NCBI GenBank assembly: GCA_946480825.1
Contig: CAMLLG010000009.1
Location: 12,740-76,739, forward strand
From: an uncultured Lysobacteraceae bacterium
Lineage (GTDB): Bacteria; Pseudomonadota; Gammaproteobacteria; Xanthomonadales; Xanthomonadaceae
Length of the DNA stretch: 64,000 nt
Direction of reading: 5' to 3'
The notes under the pieces were generated by a model. That model was not told the origin of the DNA, ran no database searches, and was given only the letters and a program-made list of their open reading frames with translations. This document shows positions 9,014 through 19,461 of this stretch, in pieces. Numbering within the stretch: position 1 is the stretch's first letter; every line of letters starts with the position of its first letter. Both the position numbers and the translations under genes were made by a program.

Positions 9014-9661
9014 TCACCGCCCGCTGCGCACCTGGATGAGTTCGAGGAATTCGGCGCGGGTGCGGGCGTCGTCGCGGAAGCCGCCGAGCATTTTCGAGGT
9101 GACCATGCTGACGCCGCGTTTGTGGATGCCGCGGGTGGTCATGCATTCGTGCGCGGCTTCGATGACCACGCCGACGCCGCGCGGGCGCAGGGTGTCTTCG
9201 ATGCAGCGGGCGATCTGCGCGGTCATTTTTTCCTGCACCTGGAACCGGCGGGCGTAGGCTTCGACCACGCGGGCGAGTTTGCTGATGCCGACGACGCGAC
9301 CGTTCGGCAGATAACCGACATGGGCCTTGCCGATGATCGGCGCCATGTGATGTTCGCAGTGGCTTTCGAATTCGATGTCGCGCAGCACGACCATCTCGTC
9401 GTAACCCTCGACTTCCTCGAAGGTGCGCTTGAGGTATTCCTCGGGGTCGGTGGCGTAGCCGCTGAACCAGTCGCCGTAGGCCTTGGCGACGCGCTTGGGG
9501 GTATCGAGCAGGCCTTCGCGGGTCGGGTCGTCGCCGGCCCAGCGCAGCAATACGCGCACCGCGTCTTCGGCCTGGGTGCGGGTCACGCCATGGCGTGCGT
9601 CGCCGGTGGGTGCCGCATCGGAGGCGGTGGCGGGGGCGTCGTCGTGATCGGCGGAACACAT
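9014..9661 (-). CDS. folE: GTP cyclohydrolase I
   Basis: The protein has 215 residues from ATG 9661, which follows GGAGAC; the longer open frame upstream runs into recD and has no family similarity. It converts GTP to 7,8-dihydroneopterin triphosphate, the first step of folate (and queuosine) synthesis. Diagnostic segments are [21 protein letters not shown], the zinc site [40 protein letters not shown] and [18 protein letters not shown], which holds the third zinc ligand, Cys. The family's usual C-terminal length is kept. It lies 62 bp after recD on the same strand and could be read from the same transcript. Confidence 0.95.
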   Translation of the reverse strand: MCSADHDDAPATASDAAPTGDARHGVTRTQAEDAVRVLLRWAGDDPTREGLLDTPKRVAKAYGDWFSGYATDPEEYLKRTFEEVEGYDEMVVLRDIEFESHCEHHMAPIIGKAHVGYLPNGRVVGISKLARVVEAYARRFQVQEKMTAQIARCIEDTLRPRGVGVVIEAAHECMTTRGIHKRGVSMVTSKMLGGFRDDARTRAEFLELIQVRSGR

Positions 9662-9723
9662 GGGCGGGGTCTCCGGCTGAAGGCGGGCATGGTAACGCGT
9701 CGGCGATGGCCGACCTCGGCAAT

Positions 9724-11667
9724 CTACGGGCCGGACTGTCCCGCGGATGCAGAGGACAGCGCCCGCAGCCGCGCGTCCAGCCCGGAATCGCGCCAGGTGC
9801 GGCGTTCGAGCGCGCGTTGCAGCGCATCGGGGCCGGCCCACAGGACCACGCGATGTCGGGCGCGGGTCAGCGCGGTGTACAGCAGTTCGCGCGAGAGCAC
9901 ACGCGCATCGGCGTCGGGCAGCAGCAGCAGGATGCGGTCGAATTCAGAGCCCTGCGCCTTGTGCACGGTGCTGGCGTAGGCCGAGGCGTGCGCGGGCAAC
10001 TGCGCGGGGCGCCATGCGCGCAGGCCGTGGACGGTGTCGAACCAGACCGCGGTGTCGCCCTGCGCATCGCGCCAGACCACGCCGAGATCGCCGTTGTAGA
10101 GGCCATGGCGTTCGCTGTTGGCGGCGATGGCGAGCAGGCGGCCGTGGAAATACGGCGTGCGCGCGCCGAGCTCGGCCGCGCACCACGCGTTCCAGTGTTC
10201 GGCGCCGAACGGGCCGCGACGCAGCGCGGTGAGCAGGCGCAGCGCGCCGGCGCGCTGCAGCGCCTGCGCGGGATCGTCGGCATCGCGCACGGCCTCGAAC
10301 GCGGGCAGCGCTTCGTGGCGCACCACCTCGGCCAGCGGCACGGCATCGCCGCGATGCCAGGCGAGCGAGTCGCCGCCAGCGCGCAGCCGGGCCATGACCG
10401 CGTCGCGATCGTCGCGCTGCAGGGCGTCGGCCAGCGCCTGCAGCGCCGCGGCATCGGCCTGGCGCCAGCCGCGCAGCAGATGCACGCGCGCGCCGGCCAG
10501 CGGTGCGTCGTCGTGCGCAGGACCGTCGTTCGGAGGGTCATCGCGTGCGGGCACGGGCATGTCGAGCCACGTCGACACCGCCTGCGCATCCGCGGGCGGC
10601 AGCGCGAGACCGTCGCCGCTGGCGACGCAGAGCCCGCCGAGCACGTCGCCCGCTTCCACTGCGGGCAATTGATCGGGATCGCCGAGCAGCACCAGCGTCG
10701 CCGTCTCCGGCACCGCGGCGACCAGTTTCGCCATCAGCGGCAGATCGACCATCGAGGCTTCGTCGACGACGACCAGATCGAACGGCAGCGGATGACGCGC
10801 GTCATGGCGGAACGACACGCGCCCCGGCTGCGTGCCAAGCAGACGATGCAGGGTGCGCGCCTGTCGCGGAACGGCATCGGCGATGTCGGCATCGACGCGG
10901 CCGGCGGCGAGATCGGCGCGGATCACGCCATCGATCGCTTCGCCCAGCCGCGCCGCGGCGCGTCCGGTGGGCGCGGCCAGCGCGATCCGCGGCAGCGGCG
11001 CGGCGCGCGATCGCGCGTCCGTCAGTTGCAGGGCCAGCAATCGCGCCACGGTGGTGGTCTTGCCGGTGCCGGGGCCGCCGGTGATCAGCAACAGACGGCG
11101 GCGGAGCGACATCGCCGCGGCCAGGGCCTGGCGGTCGATGTCGTCGTGCGCGGTCGCCGCGCCATCACGCGGGAACAGCCGGCGCAGCGCCGACGACAGC
11201 GCGGTCGCATCGTCGACATCGGTGACGATCTGCGCGCGTCGATGCAGCGACTCGGCGAGCGATTGTTCGTAGCGCGCATAACGCCGCAGCGCGATGCGCC
11301 CGTGCGCGAACGCGAGCAGCGCGCCGGGATCGCGCGCGTCGTCGGCATGCGCGACGCAGGCGCTGGCGGCGAGCGCGGCGGCCCAGTCGTCGTTCTCGGG
11401 CAACTGTGCGCTGGCGCCCAACGCCTCCAGCAAGCGATGCGCATCGGCCAGCGCGAAACTGCTGTGGCCCAGCGCGACCGCGCGCATCGCCAGCGCGCCG
11501 GCCAGCGCGACCGTCGCCGGCGCGCGCAGACGATCGCGCAGCAGCGCGGCGAAGTCGACGTCGATCCCGCGCAGCGCGCCCTCGGCCTGCAGGCGCAGCA
11601 GCGCGCGCGCGGCGATGGCATCGGCATGCGTCGCGTCGGGATGGGTCGCGGGCAGGCTGCCGCTCAT
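9724..11667 (-). CDS. recD: Exodeoxyribonuclease V alpha subunit
   Basis: The protein has 647 residues. RecD is the 5'-3' SF1B helicase of RecBCD, which processes double-strand DNA ends. The Walker A motif is [20 protein letters not shown]. Motif II is present as [13 protein letters not shown], and the C-terminal helicase motif [18 protein letters not shown] is followed by [15 protein letters not shown]. The start ATG 11667 overlaps the recB stop as ATGA, so the two genes are translationally coupled. The much longer frame reaching to 13347 is an artefact of high GC across recB. Confidence 0.94.
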   Translation of the reverse strand: MSGSLPATHPDATHADAIAARALLRLQAEGALRGIDVDFAALLRDRLRAPATVALAGALAMRAVALGHSSFALADAHRLLEALGASAQLPENDDWAAALAASACVAHADDARDPGALLAFAHGRIALRRYARYEQSLAESLHRRAQIVTDVDDATALSSALRRLFPRDGAATAHDDIDRQALAAAMSLRRRLLLITGGPGTGKTTTVARLLALQLTDARSRAAPLPRIALAAPTGRAAARLGEAIDGVIRADLAAGRVDADIADAVPRQARTLHRLLGTQPGRVSFRHDARHPLPFDLVVVDEASMVDLPLMAKLVAAVPETATLVLLGDPDQLPAVEAGDVLGGLCVASGDGLALPPADAQAVSTWLDMPVPARDDPPNDGPAHDDAPLAGARVHLLRGWRQADAAALQALADALQRDDRDAVMARLRAGGDSLAWHRGDAVPLAEVVRHEALPAFEAVRDADDPAQALQRAGALRLLTALRRGPFGAEHWNAWCAAELGARTPYFHGRLLAIAANSERHGLYNGDLGVVWRDAQGDTAVWFDTVHGLRAWRPAQLPAHASAYASTVHKAQGSEFDRILLLLPDADARVLSRELLYTALTRARHRVVLWAGPDALQRALERRTWRDSGLDARLRALSSASAGQSGP

Positions 11668-14600
11668 CGCCGATCCTCCGCCGCGCCGTCGAACAGCGCA
11701 TCCAGCGCCGACAGCAGGGCCGGCGACACGGGATCGATATGCACGCCGTTGCGCGAAGCCTCCGCATCGACCGCATCGTCCTCGCGCAGATCGATGCCTC
11801 TCAGGAACAGATACACCGCGCCGCCGAGGTCGCGCGCATCGTCGTAGTCGGCGCCGCGCCGCAGCTTCAGCCAGCGGCGCAGCGCGACCAGATAGATCAG
11901 GTACTGCAGATCGTAGTCCTGATGGCGGATCGCGCGGCGCAGGCTGTCGGGGTCGTAGCCGGGCAGGCGATTGGTCTTGTAGTCGAGCACGTAGTGACGG
12001 CCGGCCGCATCGCGATACACCAGATCGATGAAGCCGTGCATCAGCCCGTCCAGCGTCGCCTGCGCCGGTTTGCGCGCGCGCGGATAGCCGTGCGCGTCGA
12101 GCAGCGCGTACACCGCGTCGATGCGCGTCGGCCGCAGCCGGAAATGGAAGGCCATCTCGCGGACCTGCATCGACGCCGGCAGCGTGCACAGGCGGACGTC
12201 GCCGGGCAGCCGCACGTTCAGCGCGCGCGACACCAACCGCGCCGTCTGCGCCAGATGCGCCGGCGTGGCCGCCAGTCCCTGGCGCAGCAGCGCGCGTTCC
12301 AGCGGTTCGCGCTGGCTGTCGGGCCAGCGGTCGTCGAGCAGCGTCGCCTGTGCGTCGGCATCGCGACGCCACGCGTCGGCGTCGGCGGTCTCCAGCACGG
12401 CGTGCACCGCATTGCCGAACGCGGTGCCGCCGAGGCTCGCGGCCTCGACCTCTTCGTCGGCGATCGCGATCGATTCGTCCTCCGCGCCGCGCATCACTTC
12501 GACCTCCTCGCTGTACGCATGCAGCGAGGAAAAGCTGTGCAGACGCGCGTCGTTGCTGAAGCGGCGCCGCGCCTCGCGGATCGGCGGCGCGGGTGCGGGC
12601 GCGGTGCCGCGGTGCGCGACTTCGGCGACCGCGTGCACGATGGCGGACTGCAACGCAGCGATATCGACATCGCGCACCGCGATGCCGGCGTCCTGCGCCG
12701 ACAGCGCGTCGAGCCGGGCGCGCATGCCTGCGGCATCCAGCGTGTCGGCCTTGCGGCCCATGCGCGCGCCGTCGTGCAGCAGCCAGTGCAGCGCGGTGTC
12801 TTCGGTGCTGCCGTTGCGGCTCCACACCGCGTGGATCGCGTATTTGGCGCGGGTCAGCGCGACGTAGAGCAGGCGCTGCGCTTCGGCGTCGTCTTCGTCC
12901 TCGGCGAGTTTTTTCGCATCGATATCGGAGGACGCCGGCAATGCTTTCTGTACCCACGCGCGCGCCGGGCCCACGGCATCGAGATGGAAATCGTGGACCC
13001 GCAGCGACGACGACGGCGGCTCGCTCGACCGCGCCACGAACGGCAGCACCACCACCGCGTACTCCAGCCCCTTGGCCTTGTGCATGGTGGTGATCTGGAT
13101 CAGCCCGGCATCGGCCTCCAGCCGCAGTTGTCGACTGTCGTTCTCGCGGGTGCTGGCGTCGGCCTGCGCGGCGAACCATCGCAGCAGTTCGGCCGGCCCG
13201 TGATGCTGCGGCGCCTCGGCCTGCAGCAGTTCCAGCAGATGGAGCAGATCGGTGAGCCGGCGCGCGCCGCCCATCTCGCCGAGCCAGCGCGGCGCGGCCT
13301 GTCGCGCGAACGGCAGCAGCGCGGGCAGCGGGCCGCGGCTGCGCCACAGCGCCGCGGCGCGGTCGAAGTCGTCGATGGTGCGTGCCGAGCGCTGCGTGTC
13401 GCGGTCGAAGGCCTCGATCGCCGCGGCGTCGAAGCCCAGCAGCGGCGTCGCCAGCGCGGCGCGGAACAGCCCCGGGTTGCCGGGCTCGGCCAACGCGCGC
13501 AGCACGGTTTGCAGCATGCCCGCGGCTTCGCTGTCGAACACGCCGTCCTTGCTGAGCAGCGCCGCAGGCAGGCCGGCGACCGCCAGCGCGCGATGCATGC
13601 GTCGCGCCTCGTCGTGGCTGCGCGTGAGCACCGCGATGTCGGACGGCTGCAGTGGCTCACCGCGCAGCGTGGCGTGCGCGAGCAGATCGGCGATGGCGGC
13701 GACCGCGGTCGCGCACATCAGCGGCAGCTCCTCGTTCTTGTTGCGCATTCCTTTACTTGCCGCAGTTCTCTTTCCTGCTACTGGATCGCTTTCCGGCGGC
13801 GGCAGCCAGTGCAGGGTTAATGCGGGCAAGGGGGCATCTTTGATGCGCAGATCGGCTTCGGCCGCACTGCCCGCCGCGCGCAACGCGTGGAATTCGATGC
13901 GCGGATCGCGAAACGGCTGCGCGTGCGCGGTGAAGACGGTCTCCAGCGCCTGCAGCACCGCGGGCCGCGAACGGTAGTTGGCGTCGAGCGCGTACTCGCC
14001 CGCCGCCCCGCCTGCTTCGGCCAGCCGGCGCACGCGATCGCGGGCGCGCAGATACGTCGCCAGATCGCCGCCGCGAAATCGATAGATCGCCTGCTTGGGA
14101 TCGCCGATCAGACACAGCAGGCGCTGCGCGGGATCGCTGGCGTCGTGGATGCGGCTGAAGATGTCCCACTGCCGCGGATCGGTGTCCTGGAATTCGTCGA
14201 TCAGCAGCAGCGGCCAGCGTTCGGCGAGCGCGGCGGCGAACGCCGGATCCTCGCTGGCGCGCCACACCGCTTCGATCAACTGATCCTGGGTGCGTTCGCC
14301 CCGCAACTGCATCAGCGCTGCAAACCGTGTCTGCGCGTCTGCGCGGAGCGCGTGCAGCGCGGCGGCGGCCTCGGATTCGTCCGCGCGCGGCAGCATGGTG
14401 CGCGCCGGGTCGCAGAGTTTCGGCAGATCCTTCGCCAGCGCAGCGGGATGCGACCAGACCTCGCGCAGCAGCGCGTACTGCGCGGGATCGCCGTCTTCGC
14501 CGGCCGCGCGACGCCACAGCTGCGCCGCGACTTCATCCCACGCGTCGGGCGCGCCGTCGACCAGTTCGACATCGGCCAGCAGTCCGGCGCGAAAACCGAA

Positions 14601-15041
14601 TTCGCGCAGCGCGCGCTGGCAGAAGCCGTGGATGGTGGCGATCAGCGCTTCATCGAGTTGCGCCAGCGCCGCGCGCAGACGGTCGCGGAGCGTGGCGGCG
14701 TCGACAGACGTGCTCGCCTGCACCAGCACCGCTTTCGCGGCGTTGGCTTCGCTGTCGTCGTCGCGTGTCTGTGCGCCGTCCAGCACTTTCTGCGCAGCGA
14801 GCAATCGTTGACGAAGACGTTTGCGCAGCTCTTGCGTGGCCGCGCGGGTGAACGTGACCGCCAACAATTGCTGGATCGGCACGCCGCGCTCCAGCAGCAG
14901 GCGCAGCAGCACCGTGACCAGCGTGAAGGTCTTGCCGGTGCCGGCGCTGGCTTCGATCAGGCGCAGCCCGTGCAGCGGCAGCGCAAGGCCGAGATCGCCG
15001 CTGTCGCCGATAGGCTGCGGGCGATGATCGGACGCGCTCAT
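11664..15041 (-). CDS. recB: Exodeoxyribonuclease V beta subunit
   Basis: The protein has 1,125 residues from ATG 15041, which overlaps the recC stop as ATGA. The N-terminal UvrD-like helicase has Walker A EASAGTGKTFTLVTVLL (~30-46), motif II LLIDEFQDTDPRQWDIF, and motif V/VI segments TMHKAKGLEYAVVVLPF and LLYVALTRAKYAIH. The C-terminal RecB nuclease domain has GLMHGFIDLVYRDAAG and the catalytic D-x-K in YVLDYKTNRLPGYD. It drives 3'-5' unwinding and DNA degradation until Chi, then RecA loading. Both helicase and nuclease residues look intact. Order recC-recB-recD is the one expected in this lineage. Confidence 0.95.
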   Translation of the reverse strand: MSASDHRPQPIGDSGDLGLALPLHGLRLIEASAGTGKTFTLVTVLLRLLLERGVPIQQLLAVTFTRAATQELRKRLRQRLLAAQKVLDGAQTRDDDSEANAAKAVLVQASTSVDAATLRDRLRAALAQLDEALIATIHGFCQRALREFGFRAGLLADVELVDGAPDAWDEVAAQLWRRAAGEDGDPAQYALLREVWSHPAALAKDLPKLCDPARTMLPRADESEAAAALHALRADAQTRFAALMQLRGERTQDQLIEAVWRASEDPAFAAALAERWPLLLIDEFQDTDPRQWDIFSRIHDASDPAQRLLCLIGDPKQAIYRFRGGDLATYLRARDRVRRLAEAGGAAGEYALDANYRSRPAVLQALETVFTAHAQPFRDPRIEFHALRAAGSAAEADLRIKDAPLPALTLHWLPPPESDPVAGKRTAASKGMRNKNEELPLMCATAVAAIADLLAHATLRGEPLQPSDIAVLTRSHDEARRMHRALAVAGLPAALLSKDGVFDSEAAGMLQTVLRALAEPGNPGLFRAALATPLLGFDAAAIEAFDRDTQRSARTIDDFDRAAALWRSRGPLPALLPFARQAAPRWLGEMGGARRLTDLLHLLELLQAEAPQHHGPAELLRWFAAQADASTRENDSRQLRLEADAGLIQITTMHKAKGLEYAVVVLPFVARSSEPPSSSLRVHDFHLDAVGPARAWVQKALPASSDIDAKKLAEDEDDAEAQRLLYVALTRAKYAIHAVWSRNGSTEDTALHWLLHDGARMGRKADTLDAAGMRARLDALSAQDAGIAVRDVDIAALQSAIVHAVAEVAHRGTAPAPAPPIREARRRFSNDARLHSFSSLHAYSEEVEVMRGAEDESIAIADEEVEAASLGGTAFGNAVHAVLETADADAWRRDADAQATLLDDRWPDSQREPLERALLRQGLAATPAHLAQTARLVSRALNVRLPGDVRLCTLPASMQVREMAFHFRLRPTRIDAVYALLDAHGYPRARKPAQATLDGLMHGFIDLVYRDAAGRHYVLDYKTNRLPGYDPDSLRRAIRHQDYDLQYLIYLVALRRWLKLRRGADYDDARDLGGAVYLFLRGIDLREDDAVDAEASRNGVHIDPVSPALLSALDALFDGAAEDRR

Positions 15042-18000
15042 GCCTGCGTCTCCAGCGCATCGAAGATCGCGCGCGCGACCATTCCGAAATCGCGTGCGCG
15101 GGCGCTGTCGACCGCATCGAACAAGCCTTGCGGGCGGAACGCGAGCGCGAGCCACGCGTCGGCGGATTCGCCGCCGTAATCGCCGAACCCCGGCGCGAAT
15201 GCCTGCTGCGCCGCCATCCATGCGGCGGTGTGATCGGGCGGCTGCTTCGTGTGGAATCTTTCGACGTAGGCCCAGCCCGCTTTCGGCGCGAACGGCAGCG
15301 GTTCGCTTTGGCCTCGGCGCCACAGCGCGAGCAGCGCATGCAATCGCGCCAGCGCGGTGTCGCGGTCGATGCCGGTGAAGGTCAGGATCGCGATCGGCGG
15401 CAGATCATCGGTCCCATCGCCGGATTTTTTCCTGCCGCTCTTGGCATCGCCCTCGCCCACCAGCACGGTGCGCGCGGCCGCGCCGTGCAGCGACGCCAGC
15501 AGCAGATGATCGATGCCGGCACGCAGCCGGCGCTTGCCTTCGAGCTTGCCGGCTTCGAGGATCAGCCGCAGCGGACGACCATCGGCGTCGCGATGCACGT
15601 CGTCGAAGCGGAATGCGATCGGCGCCGTCGCTTCCACGACTTCGCGCGGCGTCGCAGCGGTCAGCACGGCGTGCGCTTCCGCCAGCAGCCTGCGCGCCAG
15701 CGGCCGGGTGTCCTCGATCAACGCGTCGCCGTCGCGTCCCGGCGGCAGTTCGGCGCGCGCACGCATGCGGCGGACGATGTCGTCGTGCTCGTCGTCGTGG
15801 TGCGCCTCGTCGTCCTGATCGTCGCCCTGCTGCGCATCCTCCGCGGTCAAGGCCGCGATCACGGCATGGCGGCGCAGCGCATCGCGGCCCTGCGGCTCGC
15901 GGTCGTCCAGCGTTTCTTCGCGGGTCGTCAGTCGCAGGCCCAATCGATCCTGCAGCCAGACTTTCGCCGGATTCGCGAAGAACGCCTGCAATGCGTTGCG
16001 GTCGGGCAGCTCCGGCGATTCGGGCGCATCCATCGGCAGCGGCGCGGCCACGAACGGCGATTCTGCACGCTGCACGGCCGCAGCCGCGGGCATCGCCCAT
16101 TCCTTGCGATACGAAAAGCGGCGCGGTTCGATGCCGCCGTCGTCGCCCGCGCCGAACGCGCGCGGCGAGAACGGTTGCAAAGGATGCTGCACGCAAAGTC
16201 GTTCGCGAACGGGTTCGCCGTGCATGCGTTCGACCGCATCCAACAGCTCGGCGATCACCGGCGACGGCTCGCGCACGCTGCCGTCGCGCGCATCGCTGCC
16301 GCCGTAGCTGAGATAGAACACGTCGCCGGCCGCGCACAGCAGCTGCAGAAACAGGAAGCGATCGTCGTCGCGCACCGAGCGGTCGCCCGGTTGACGCGGC
16401 GCGCGGCCCTCGATCGCATCGACCAGACGATTGATGTCGTCGGCGGGTTCGCGCCGCGGATAGGCGTCGGCGTCGAGGCCGAGCAGGCAGATGACGCGGA
16501 ACGGCACCGTGCGCAGCGGCACCATGCCGGCGAAGGTCACGCCGCCCGACAGCCACGGCCGATGCGGCGACGGCAGCGTCAACGCATCGCGCAGCGCGCG
16601 ACGGACCAGCAGCGCCGGCAATGCGCCGGCATTCGCGGCCTCGCTGGCGAAATCGTCCAGCGTTTCCAGCAGCAGCCGTCGCGCTTGGGCTTCGGCCTCG
16701 TCCTGCGGCACCGGCGCCAGCGAGGCCTGCAGCCAGCCCGCGAGCCGCGCGCGCCAGTCGCTCGCGGCATGCGCTTCGCGCATCCACGCGGCGAGTTCGC
16801 GCAGCCGGCGATAGAACGCCAGCGCGCGATCCAGGGTTTCGGCATCGGCGCCTTCGAGTTGGGAATACGGTGCGATCAGTGCGTCGCCGGCGACCGCGGC
16901 CTCCGCACCGTCGCCCGCGGCGTAACCGCTGAGCAGGCGATCGATGCCGAAGTCGAAACTGTATTCGCGCCAGCGGCCGGCGCCGACGCGTTCGCGCGCG
17001 TGCTCGTCGTCGCCCCAGCGGATGCCGGCGGCGGCGAACCAGCCGTCGATGCGCGCGCGCTGTGCGGCGTCGAGCTGCAGCGCATGCGCGACCGCGGGCG
17101 TTGCCAGCAGATCGCGGAAGCCGCTGGCGGTGAGCGGCGCGTCGGCCAGCGCCAGCACGTCCAGCAGCATCGCCACCAGCGGATGCGACTGCGCCTGCGG
17201 GCGGTCGGCCAGCGCGAACGGAATGTAGCGCGGATCGTCCGGTGCGAGTCCACCGAACACCGCGCGCGCCAGCGGCAGATAGTCGGCGATGTCGGGCGCC
17301 AGCACCGCGATGTCGCGCGGCTGCAGCGGCGGGTCGAAGCGAGGGTCGTCCAGCAGCGCGCGCAGCTGATCGTGCAGCACCTCGACTTCGCGCAGTTTCG
17401 AATGGCAGGCGTGCAGTTGCAGCGACACATCGCCGGGATCGAATGCCGACGCATTCGGCGCCGCGCGCGCCAGCACGTCCTGTTGCAACCGATGCAGCAG
17501 GGTGTCGCGGCCCGGCGCGACGAACAGCTCGGTCTCGCGCTGCGGCAGCACCACGTCGTAGGAGAACAGCTGCGCGACGATCTCGCGTCCACCCGCGCCC
17601 CAGGCAGTGAGCAGCGGGTTGTCGCGCTCGGCGTCGGCGAGCGCCGCCGACAGTGAGGCGATACCGTCGCGCTTGACGCGCTCGCGCAACGATTCGACAT
17701 CGCCCCAGTATTCGGCCGAGGGCATCGGCAGATAGAAATCGAGTTCGATCCATTGCCCCACCACCGCCAGCATGTGCAGCACGTCGGGCGAGACATGGAT
17801 GGTGCCGAACGCGGTGACCCGCGGCGGCAGGCCCGGCGGCGGCAAGACGGATGGCACGATCCCGGCGAAGCCTTCGGCCTCGCGGTCGTAGCGCATCAGC
17901 CACTCGCCGAGGAGCGCAGCGCGGTGCGGGGATCCTTTCAGCCGCTGACGCAGGCTGCGCCACAGCTGCGCCTGCCAGTCGTCGCGGCTGGCCGGCACGT

Positions 18001-18508
18001 TGCGTTCCCAGTCGCGCAGCCACTCGGGGCGATAGGCCTGGTAGCGGTCGTAGGCGGCGGCCAGCGCATCGGCGAGGGCGTAGCGGGCCATCGCGTCGCC
18101 GGTCGCGCTTCGAACGGCATCGCCCGATGCATCGATCGCGGCGCGCTGCAGATGCCGGCGCACCGGCGGCGGCAGGGTCGCGGCGCTGTCGCCCAGCAGC
18201 GCGTAGAGCTGCCAGCGCAGGCGTTCGCGATCCCAGGGCGAGGCATCCGGCAGGTCCGGTCGCGCGGCGCGCAGCAGCCGCCAGACGAATTCCGACGGCG
18301 TACACAGGTCGAGATTGGCGGCGACGCCGTCGCGTTCGGCCAGCGCCTGCTGCAGCCAGTGCCGCAGCGCGGGCTGCGGGATCAGCACGACATCGGCCGC
18401 CAAGCTGTCGGCCACGGCCGGCGTGGCCAGCCGCGCGCCCAGATGCGCCGCCAGGCGGTCGAGGCGGTTGCCGTAGATCAGATGGAAGCGGGCGGAGGCG
18501 GTGGGCAT
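15038..18508 (-). CDS. recC: Exodeoxyribonuclease V gamma subunit
   Basis: The protein has 1,156 residues; RecC holds the complex together and recognises Chi. The N-terminus HLIYGNRLDRLAAHLGARLA is the usual opening of the family, followed by PQPALRHWLQQALAERDGVA and PSEFVWRLLRAARPDLPDAS. Later segments typical of the family include TAFGTIHVSPDVLHMLA, DIAVLAPDIADYLPLARAVF and RVICLLGLDADAYPR. No nuclease or ATPase motif is expected in this subunit. It is the first gene of recCBD. An inverted-repeat pair upstream (18561-18738) lies close to where its promoter should be. Confidence 0.94.
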   Translation of the reverse strand: MPTASARFHLIYGNRLDRLAAHLGARLATPAVADSLAADVVLIPQPALRHWLQQALAERDGVAANLDLCTPSEFVWRLLRAARPDLPDASPWDRERLRWQLYALLGDSAATLPPPVRRHLQRAAIDASGDAVRSATGDAMARYALADALAAAYDRYQAYRPEWLRDWERNVPASRDDWQAQLWRSLRQRLKGSPHRAALLGEWLMRYDREAEGFAGIVPSVLPPPGLPPRVTAFGTIHVSPDVLHMLAVVGQWIELDFYLPMPSAEYWGDVESLRERVKRDGIASLSAALADAERDNPLLTAWGAGGREIVAQLFSYDVVLPQRETELFVAPGRDTLLHRLQQDVLARAAPNASAFDPGDVSLQLHACHSKLREVEVLHDQLRALLDDPRFDPPLQPRDIAVLAPDIADYLPLARAVFGGLAPDDPRYIPFALADRPQAQSHPLVAMLLDVLALADAPLTASGFRDLLATPAVAHALQLDAAQRARIDGWFAAAGIRWGDDEHARERVGAGRWREYSFDFGIDRLLSGYAAGDGAEAAVAGDALIAPYSQLEGADAETLDRALAFYRRLRELAAWMREAHAASDWRARLAGWLQASLAPVPQDEAEAQARRLLLETLDDFASEAANAGALPALLVRRALRDALTLPSPHRPWLSGGVTFAGMVPLRTVPFRVICLLGLDADAYPRREPADDINRLVDAIEGRAPRQPGDRSVRDDDRFLFLQLLCAAGDVFYLSYGGSDARDGSVREPSPVIAELLDAVERMHGEPVRERLCVQHPLQPFSPRAFGAGDDGGIEPRRFSYRKEWAMPAAAAVQRAESPFVAAPLPMDAPESPELPDRNALQAFFANPAKVWLQDRLGLRLTTREETLDDREPQGRDALRRHAVIAALTAEDAQQGDDQDDEAHHDDEHDDIVRRMRARAELPPGRDGDALIEDTRPLARRLLAEAHAVLTAATPREVVEATAPIAFRFDDVHRDADGRPLRLILEAGKLEGKRRLRAGIDHLLLASLHGAAARTVLVGEGDAKSGRKKSGDGTDDLPPIAILTFTGIDRDTALARLHALLALWRRGQSEPLPFAPKAGWAYVERFHTKQPPDHTAAWMAAQQAFAPGFGDYGGESADAWLALAFRPQGLFDAVDSARARDFGMVARAIFDALETQA

Positions 18509-18560
18509 GCGTCCGCCATGATGCCGGAGACGCGCGTCTGTGCGCTTCCCGGTTGTGCTC

Positions 18561-18738
18561 CTGTAGGAGGGCCTTCAGGCCGGCCCCGGCAGCGCCATGG
18601 ATACGACGAGGATGACGCCGCGCCAGCGGCTGGTGGAATGTAGCCACCCGTTTTTGGTTTTCGCCAGCCGAGGGCACGGCTCGAATGTCGTCGTCGATCA
18701 AGCGCTGCCTGGGCCGGCCTGAAGGCCCTCCTGCAAGG
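18561..18738. repeat. REPIN-like element with inverted ends
   Basis: The left end CTGTAGGAGGGCCTTCAGG and the right end CCTGAAGGCCCTCCTGCA are inverted copies ~130 bp apart, each followed or preceded by GGCCGGCC-type bases. The arms match those of 462-541. It occupies the gap between recC and the DUF1993 gene. Confidence 0.75.
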
Positions 18739-18746
18739 GAATGCGC

Positions 18747-19265
18747 TCAGCGCTGGCCGATGGGCCCGACGAAATCCGCCTTGCCCAGCGGCACCCCGGC
18801 GTGGCGCAGCAGGGCATAGGCGATGGTGCAGTGGAAATAGACGTTCGGCACGACGAACGTGAGCAGGTAGCCGCGGCCGTCGAAATGCAGGTCGCCGTTG
18901 GCGCGCGTGGGCATGGTCACCGCACGCTCTTCGGCGCCTTCGAACGCGGCCGCGGGAACGCCGGTCAGATGGTCGATGGCCCGCTGCAGCCTCGCGTCGA
19001 GTTCGGCGAACGTGGTTTCGGTGTCCTCGAACTTCGGCGCGTCGGTGCCGGTGAGGCGCGCGGCCGCGTTCTTGGCGATGTCGGTGGCGATCTGCACCTG
19101 GCGGGTCAGCGGGATCATGTCCGGTGCGAGGCGCATGCCGAGCAGGACCGAGGGATCCCAACCATTCGCTTCGGCGTGGTCCTTGCCTTTCTGCAGGACG
19201 TGGCGCAGCTGCTGCAGCGCGCGGACGAGGGCGGGAACGATGTCGTCGTGGATGACGAGACTCAT
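18747..19265 (-). CDS. DUF1993 family protein
   Basis: The protein has 172 residues from ATG 19265, preceded by GGAGCT; the longer frame upstream crosses the terminator and is not used. The family pattern is clear: QLRHVLQKGKDHAEANGWDP near residue 25, LLGMRLAPDMIPLTRQVQIA near 42, TDIAKNAAARLTG, then a YLLTFVVPNVYFHCTIAYAL segment and a C-terminal LLRHAGVPLGKADFVG. DUF1993 is a four-helix, DinB-related fold of unknown function. It appears to be a single-gene unit between the recC operon and the giant surface protein. Confidence 0.9.
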   Translation of the reverse strand: MSLVIHDDIVPALVRALQQLRHVLQKGKDHAEANGWDPSVLLGMRLAPDMIPLTRQVQIATDIAKNAAARLTGTDAPKFEDTETTFAELDARLQRAIDHLTGVPAAAFEGAEERAVTMPTRANGDLHFDGRGYLLTFVVPNVYFHCTIAYALLRHAGVPLGKADFVGPIGQR

Positions 19266-19373
19266 GGCGGGAGCTCCGTGGCGGGGCCAGCAGTGTAGGC
19301 AGCGCCATCGACGACGACAGCCCGCATGCGCGGCCCACTGCATCGCAGCGGCGGGACGACGGCGGCGACGCAC

Positions 19374-19404
19374 AAAAAAACGCCGCTGCGTGGGCAGCGG
19401 CGTT
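19374..19404 (-). terminator. Intrinsic terminator of the giant surface-protein gene
   Basis: An 11 bp perfect stem (AACGCCGCTGC / GCAGCGGCGTT) with a 4-base loop. On the minus strand it is followed by seven T residues (A-run at 19374-19380 on the plus strand). It lies ~60 bp past the stop codon at 19462. Confidence 0.88.
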
Positions 19405-19461
19405 TCGTCCCTTCGGAGCGGCATGCCTTCGGAAAGGCATGCCTTCAAGGGCGCATGGACA

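Noticed and set aside
11668..13347. Upstream extension of recD by 560 codons
   Set aside because: The Arg/Ala-rich translation overlaps recB in another frame. The family N-terminus begins at ATG 11667.
11406..13820. Plus-strand frames across recBCD (e.g. 804 codons)
   Set aside because: Antisense shadows of recB/recD in high-GC DNA; Arg/Gln/His-rich with no recognisable domain.
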